Below are positions 4,550 through 7,124 of a stretch of DNA of 7,124 nucleotides, one piece after another. The notes under the pieces are model-generated. The model worked only from the letters and a program-made list of their open reading frames with translations. It was not told the origin of the DNA and did not search any database. The stretch's first letter is position 1. Each line of letters begins with the position of its first letter. The stretch covers positions 1-7,124 of the forward strand of contig CAUJJY010000021.1 of the NCBI GenBank assembly GCA_963205155.1, in the 5' to 3' direction. This stretch comes from Candidatus Zixiibacteriota bacterium (GTDB lineage: Bacteria > Zixibacteria > MSB-5A5 > CAIYYT01). The position numbers and the translations under genes are program-made.

Positions 4550-5944
4550 CTACACCTTCGCGCCGACCGCCGCCTTTTCGCGTAACTTCATTGTGAAGTG
4601 GCGGAGATACTGCGCTTCGTACACGAACTCGAATCCGACAAGCTTCTCTTTGTAGCTGCAGATTTTCTCCATACAGAGAGCAACATGCATCAGATGAGCA
4701 TTCGTGTAAACACGCCGCGGCACAGCCAGGCGTACCAATTCGTACGGTGCGTATTCGCTCGTGCCGGTATTCGCATCCTTGGTTTCGAACATGATCGAGC
4801 CAATTTCGCAGCAGCGGATGCCGCCTTCGCGATAGAGCGCCACTACCAGCGATTGTCCCGGGAACGCGCCCTTGTCGATGTGCGGCAGGAACTCGCCGGC
4901 ATTGATGAACACCGCATGGCCGCCGGTGGGTTCGATGATCGGAACGCCGCGCTTGATCAACTCCTCGCCGAGGAAAGCAACTTGCTTGGTGCGAAATTCG
5001 AGGTAGCGTTCGTCCAAGGCTTCGTAAATTCCGCGTGCAATCGCTTCCAAATCGCGTCCAGCCAAACCACCGTAAGTGCGAAAACCTTCGATCAAAATCA
5101 TCAAATTCGTGATCTTCTGTTCCAGTTCGCCGTCGTTCACGGCGAGAAAACCGCCCATGTTGACGAGGCCGTCTTTTTTGGCTGACATCAATGCGCCGTC
5201 CGCATAGCTGAACATCTCGCGGGTGATGTCCTTCACTGACTTGTTCTCGTAGCCTTTTTCGCGAGTCTTGATGAAGTAGGCATTCTCGGCAAAGCGTGCA
5301 CAATCGAAGTAGAATGGGATTTCAAACCGTTTGAGAACAGCGCTCACCGCTTTGATATTTTCCATCGATACCGGTTGACCGCCGCAAGAGTTGTTAGTAA
5401 GAGTCATGAAGCAGGCCGGAATTTTGCCGGCGCCCTTTTCGCGGATGAAGTCCTCGAGCTTGGCGACATCCATGTTACCCTTGAACGGGAACTTCGCGTG
5501 CGGATCGCGGGCTTCCTTGCAGATCAGGTCAATTGGAATTCCGCCCTTGTGCATCGTATTCGCGCGAGTGGTATCGAAATGCGTGTTGTTGATGACATAG
5601 TCGCCCGGCTTGAGAATTGTCGAGAAAAGCAGATTCTCGGCGACGCGTCCCTGGTGAACAGGAATGAAGTACTTGAAACCGAACACATCGCGCAGGGTCT
5701 CTTCAAAGTGCTGGTAATTTCTGCATTGCGCATACGCCTCGTCGCCGAGCATCATCCCCGCCCATTGGTTATCGCTCATCGCGCTGGTGCCGGAGTCGGT
5801 CAGCAAGTCGACAAAGACGTCCTGTGATTTCAAATTGAATATATTGAAGTGTGCCTCGCGGATGCGCTTTTCGCGTTCTTCGCGAGAAATGAGATTGATT
5901 GGTTCTACGACTTTAATTCGGTAAGGCTCGGCAAAGTGGTCCAT
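4550..5944 (-). CDS. tnaA: Tryptophanase (tryptophan indole-lyase)
   Basis: This PLP enzyme splits L-tryptophan into indole, pyruvate and ammonia. The 464-residue protein is full length for the tryptophanase/tyrosine phenol-lyase family. PLP-site residues are visible: Lys257 in SAKKD (Schiff base), D214 and R217 in FYFDCAR, and Y71 in GDEAYA. Three positions separate the two activities. The residue equivalent to TPL Thr124 is D124 (HFDTTR). The phenol-binding TPL Arg381 is I381 (RCCEIGS). TPL Phe448 is replaced by H449 (LRHFTMKL), as in E. coli TnaA His463. All three point to tryptophanase. The ATG at 5944 has GGAG six bases upstream. Upstream are a candidate promoter and a GC hairpin in the leader. 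No tnaC-like leader peptide and no tnaB permease were found, so the classic attenuation system seems absent from this window. The gene converges on the DUF559 cassette. Confidence 0.95.
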   Translation of the reverse strand: MDHFAEPYRIKVVEPINLISREEREKRIREAHFNIFNLKSQDVFVDLLTDSGTSAMSDNQWAGMMLGDEAYAQCRNYQHFEETLRDVFGFKYFIPVHQGRVAENLLFSTILKPGDYVINNTHFDTTRANTMHKGGIPIDLICKEARDPHAKFPFKGNMDVAKLEDFIREKGAGKIPACFMTLTNNSCGGQPVSMENIKAVSAVLKRFEIPFYFDCARFAENAYFIKTREKGYENKSVKDITREMFSYADGALMSAKKDGLVNMGGFLAVNDGELEQKITNLMILIEGFRTYGGLAGRDLEAIARGIYEALDERYLEFRTKQVAFLGEELIKRGVPIIEPTGGHAVFINAGEFLPHIDKGAFPGQSLVVALYREGGIRCCEIGSIMFETKDANTGTSEYAPYELVRLAVPRRVYTNAHLMHVALCMEKICSYKEKLVGFEFVYEAQYLRHFTMKLREKAAVGAKV

Positions 5945-5972
5945 CGTCTGCTCCAGGTAAATACTCGACTCT

Positions 5973-5997
5973 GCCGGGGCGTGACTTACTTCCCGGC
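5973..5997 (-). other. Small GC hairpin in tnaA leader
   Basis: GCCGGG (5973-5978) pairs with CCCGGC (5992-5997) across a 13-nt loop, between the candidate promoter and the tnaA ribosome binding site. There is no U tract, so this is not a terminator. Any regulatory role is speculative. Confidence 0.25.
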
Positions 5998-6009
5998 CGA
6001 CGCGGAATC

Positions 6010-6037
6010 AATATATCTCAAAGCAAAACGATTACAA
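6010..6037 (-). promoter_or_regulatory. Candidate tnaA promoter
   Basis: On the minus strand the -35 is TTGTAA (6032-6037), the spacer is 16 bp and the -10 is TATATT (6010-6015). Transcription would begin near 6003, leaving a leader of about 60 nt. The -10 is good (5 of 6) and the -35 is moderate (4 of 6). It lies between the GC hairpin at 6068-6090 and tnaA, consistent with tnaA being a separate unit from the HD and asparaginase genes. Confidence 0.4.
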
Positions 6038-6067
6038 GGTGTTTTGGGGAGTAACTGACGGACGTTG

Positions 6068-6090
6068 CCCCTCTCCCAGCGGGAGAGGGG
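6068..6090. repeat. Strong GC hairpin, REP-like
   Basis: This is a perfect 10-bp stem (CCCCTCTCCC with GGGAGAGGGG) around a 3-nt AGC loop, 33 bp beyond the HD-gene stop codon. On neither strand is it followed by a U tract, so it is not a standard intrinsic terminator, although it could protect the 3' end of the asparaginase-HD message. From memory, C/G-rich hairpins of the form CCCTCTCCC...GGGAGAGGG are frequent dispersed intergenic repeats in many bacteria. Only one copy is present here, so its status as a repeat is inferred. Confidence 0.5.
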
Positions 6091-6123
6091 TTGGTGTAGA
6101 TTATGATCTGAATTTGTCGGAAT

Positions 6124-6663
6124 CTATATCTTTCCGCCCAGCGCCTCGAAATTGATGAAATCGGCGTGATGCAGGATCACCGACATCGGCGTGCGGTAGC
6201 CTTTGTCTCCTTCACCGGCGTGTGTCGCAATGAGATGCACGATTTCCGCCGGAAGGCCGTGCTTCATCGCCAACCCTGCTCCCGAGAATGGATGGCGTAC
6301 TAACTTGCCGAATTCTGATTTGCCGAATTTGCCGGCTTCATTTTTGTATTCCGAGAACTTGCCGATGTCGTGGAGCAAACCGCCGGCTATTAGATAATCG
6401 CGATTGATCGGGATTCTGTCACCGAAAAACTGCGTCATGGAGTCGGCAGCACGTAAGGCAGTATCGGTGACGGCGCGAATATGATGAATCAGACCAACTG
6501 GAGTTCCGGGAATCAATAATGTAAACGGAACCTGGTCGAGTTCTTCTTTCTTGAAACCGCTCAATTCGACGGCTTCAACCATAACATCGAGGACTCCCTC
6601 GCGCAGTTTAGCATCCTTGATGTCGTTCAATTCGGGAAATTTGGATTTGAGGAATTCTCTCAC
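6124..6663 (-). CDS. HD-domain phosphohydrolase
   Basis: The 179-residue protein has the HD metal-dependent phosphohydrolase signature. It contains a first His in LIHHIRAV (H60/H61), the H98-D99 pair in GGLLHDIGKF, H124-P in RHPFSGA, histidines H143 and H148 in EIVHLIATHAGEGD, and D168 in HHADFINFE. All expected metal ligands are present, so it is probably active on a phosphomonoester, nucleotide or similar substrate, which the sequence does not identify. The N-terminal 50 residues are an acidic/basic helical extension of unknown role. The start is GTG at 6663, supported by GAGG six bases upstream and by an in-frame stop a few codons earlier. It begins two bases after the asparaginase stop, so translation is probably coupled. 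The gene ends 33 bp before a GC hairpin. Confidence 0.85.
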   Translation of the reverse strand: MREFLKSKFPELNDIKDAKLREGVLDVMVEAVELSGFKKEELDQVPFTLLIPGTPVGLIHHIRAVTDTALRAADSMTQFFGDRIPINRDYLIAGGLLHDIGKFSEYKNEAGKFGKSEFGKLVRHPFSGAGLAMKHGLPAEIVHLIATHAGEGDKGYRTPMSVILHHADFINFEALGGKI

Positions 6664-6665
6664 GA

Positions 6666-7124
6666 CTAACCTCGTTTAAGTTTAAATACCGGCACTACTT
6701 CGCCGATGTTGATTTTTCTGTCGTTAAATAGCTGGGGACGGCTGAAGGCTCCGAGCGATTTGAAAGTCGCGTCATCAATGACTTCAAGCTGGCGAAGAAC
6801 TTCACAGATCGCCGGAAAGAGCCCGCGCGTGTTACCGTCGATGACCTTAATCGCAATCCCGATGCCTTTGGATACGACGCCGATGGTTTCTACGGCTTCA
6901 CCGCCGACTTTGAGAATCACGTCACCCTTGCAGGCTTCAGTTACGGCGAGGTCGCAGCGCTTATTGCCAGAGACCATCAGGGGAAATTGCGACATCGCGT
7001 CGTAGATGGTTTGATATGCTTCGCGGCGCACAGGGCTGGCAGCGGTTCTGGTTACAATGCATGCATACGCCTTCGCCATATTGCGCAACGGTAGGCAGAA
7101 ATTTGGGAGCGAACAGCCGTCAGT
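6666..7124 (-). CDS. L-asparaginase, R. etli AnsA/PF06089 type, 5' truncated by window edge
   Basis: This is the C-terminal 152 residues of an asparaginase of the PF06089 family, which converts L-asparagine to aspartate and ammonia. It is unrelated in sequence to the E. coli type I/II enzymes. The reading frame stays open to the window edge. The upstream residues TDGCSLPNFCLPLRNMAKAY match the family's DGCGxPxxxLPLxxLAxAYA motif, so the TTG codon at 7088 is an internal leucine and not a start. The Cys of TDGC corresponds, as I recall, to one of the zinc-ligand cysteines of the R. etli enzyme. Downstream family features are visible: FPLMVSGNKRCD, a Gly-rich segment KVGGEAVETIGVVSKGIGIAIKVIDGN and the closing RKINIGEVVPVF. 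The conserved nucleophile region lies outside the window. The gene is followed after two bases by the HD gene, so the two form an operon. Confidence 0.88.
   Translation of the reverse strand, partial: TDGCSLPNFCLPLRNMAKAYACIVTRTAASPVRREAYQTIYDAMSQFPLMVSGNKRCDLAVTEACKGDVILKVGGEAVETIGVVSKGIGIAIKVIDGNTRGLFPAICEVLRQLEVIDDATFKSLGAFSRPQLFNDRKINIGEVVPVFKLKRG

Noticed and set aside
4598..5185. Plus-strand open frame of 195 codons
   Set aside because: It is antisense to tnaA and shows no recognisable domain; it arises from the codon bias of the real gene.
4509..5303. Long minus-strand open frame (264 codons) overlapping tnaA
   Set aside because: It is an alternate frame of tnaA, extremely Arg/Ser/His rich with no family resemblance, whereas tnaA is certain.
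5945..6123. tnaC-like leader peptide before tnaA
   Set aside because: No ATG-initiated short frame with a Trp codon is present on the minus strand in this interval.
7086..7088. TTG as the start of the asparaginase reading frame
   Set aside because: The frame continues upstream with the conserved TDGC...LPL motif, so this codon is internal and the gene is truncated only by the window edge.

Overview
The window is ordinary bacterial chromosome at roughly 50% G+C. It holds eight genes, one small repeat-bounded cassette and a few regulatory sites. A Sec/lipobox lipoprotein, sigma70-like promoters (TTGACT-17-TATACT) and AGGAG-type ribosome binding sites suggest an uncultured, Gram-negative-type bacterium. 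The gene mix and the Asp/Asn-rich orphan lipoprotein would suit an FCB-group lineage such as Zixibacteria, but that is only an impression.

Left part (1-3162), all minus strand. Read in transcription order, argF (ornithine carbamoyltransferase) is followed after 22 nt by an orphan secreted lipoprotein gene, and then by a good intrinsic terminator at about 1346-1370. Next comes an independent unit: a PaaI-type hotdog thioesterase with its own promoter placed so close that the mRNA may be leaderless, followed by a diverged RNase H-fold protein without a conventional start codon. The first 136 bases could not be assigned.

Middle (3163-4500). A 226-bp divergent region carries a candidate argF promoter and an ArgR-like operator. 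On its other side lies a plus-strand gene for a small two-helix membrane protein with a LiaF-like C-terminal domain. Between the convergent 3' ends of that gene and tnaA sits the most interesting object: a 445-bp cassette (4049-4493). It consists of one DUF559 (Vsr-like, PD-(D/E)XK) endonuclease gene bounded by perfect 39-bp inverted repeats, each of which contains its own hairpin. The gene's stop codon and last residues are written inside the left repeat. This looks like a REP/MITE-like element that carries its own nuclease.

Right part (4550-7124), all minus strand. An L-asparaginase of the Rhizobium etli/PF06089 type runs off the window edge and is followed after 2 nt by an HD-domain phosphohydrolase. 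A strong GC hairpin and a separate promoter then precede tryptophanase (tnaA), whose active-site residues distinguish it clearly from tyrosine phenol-lyase. Asparaginase and tryptophanase are both deaminating, amino-acid-catabolic enzymes, whereas argF is biosynthetic. The window therefore shows amino-acid metabolism without a single shared operon.
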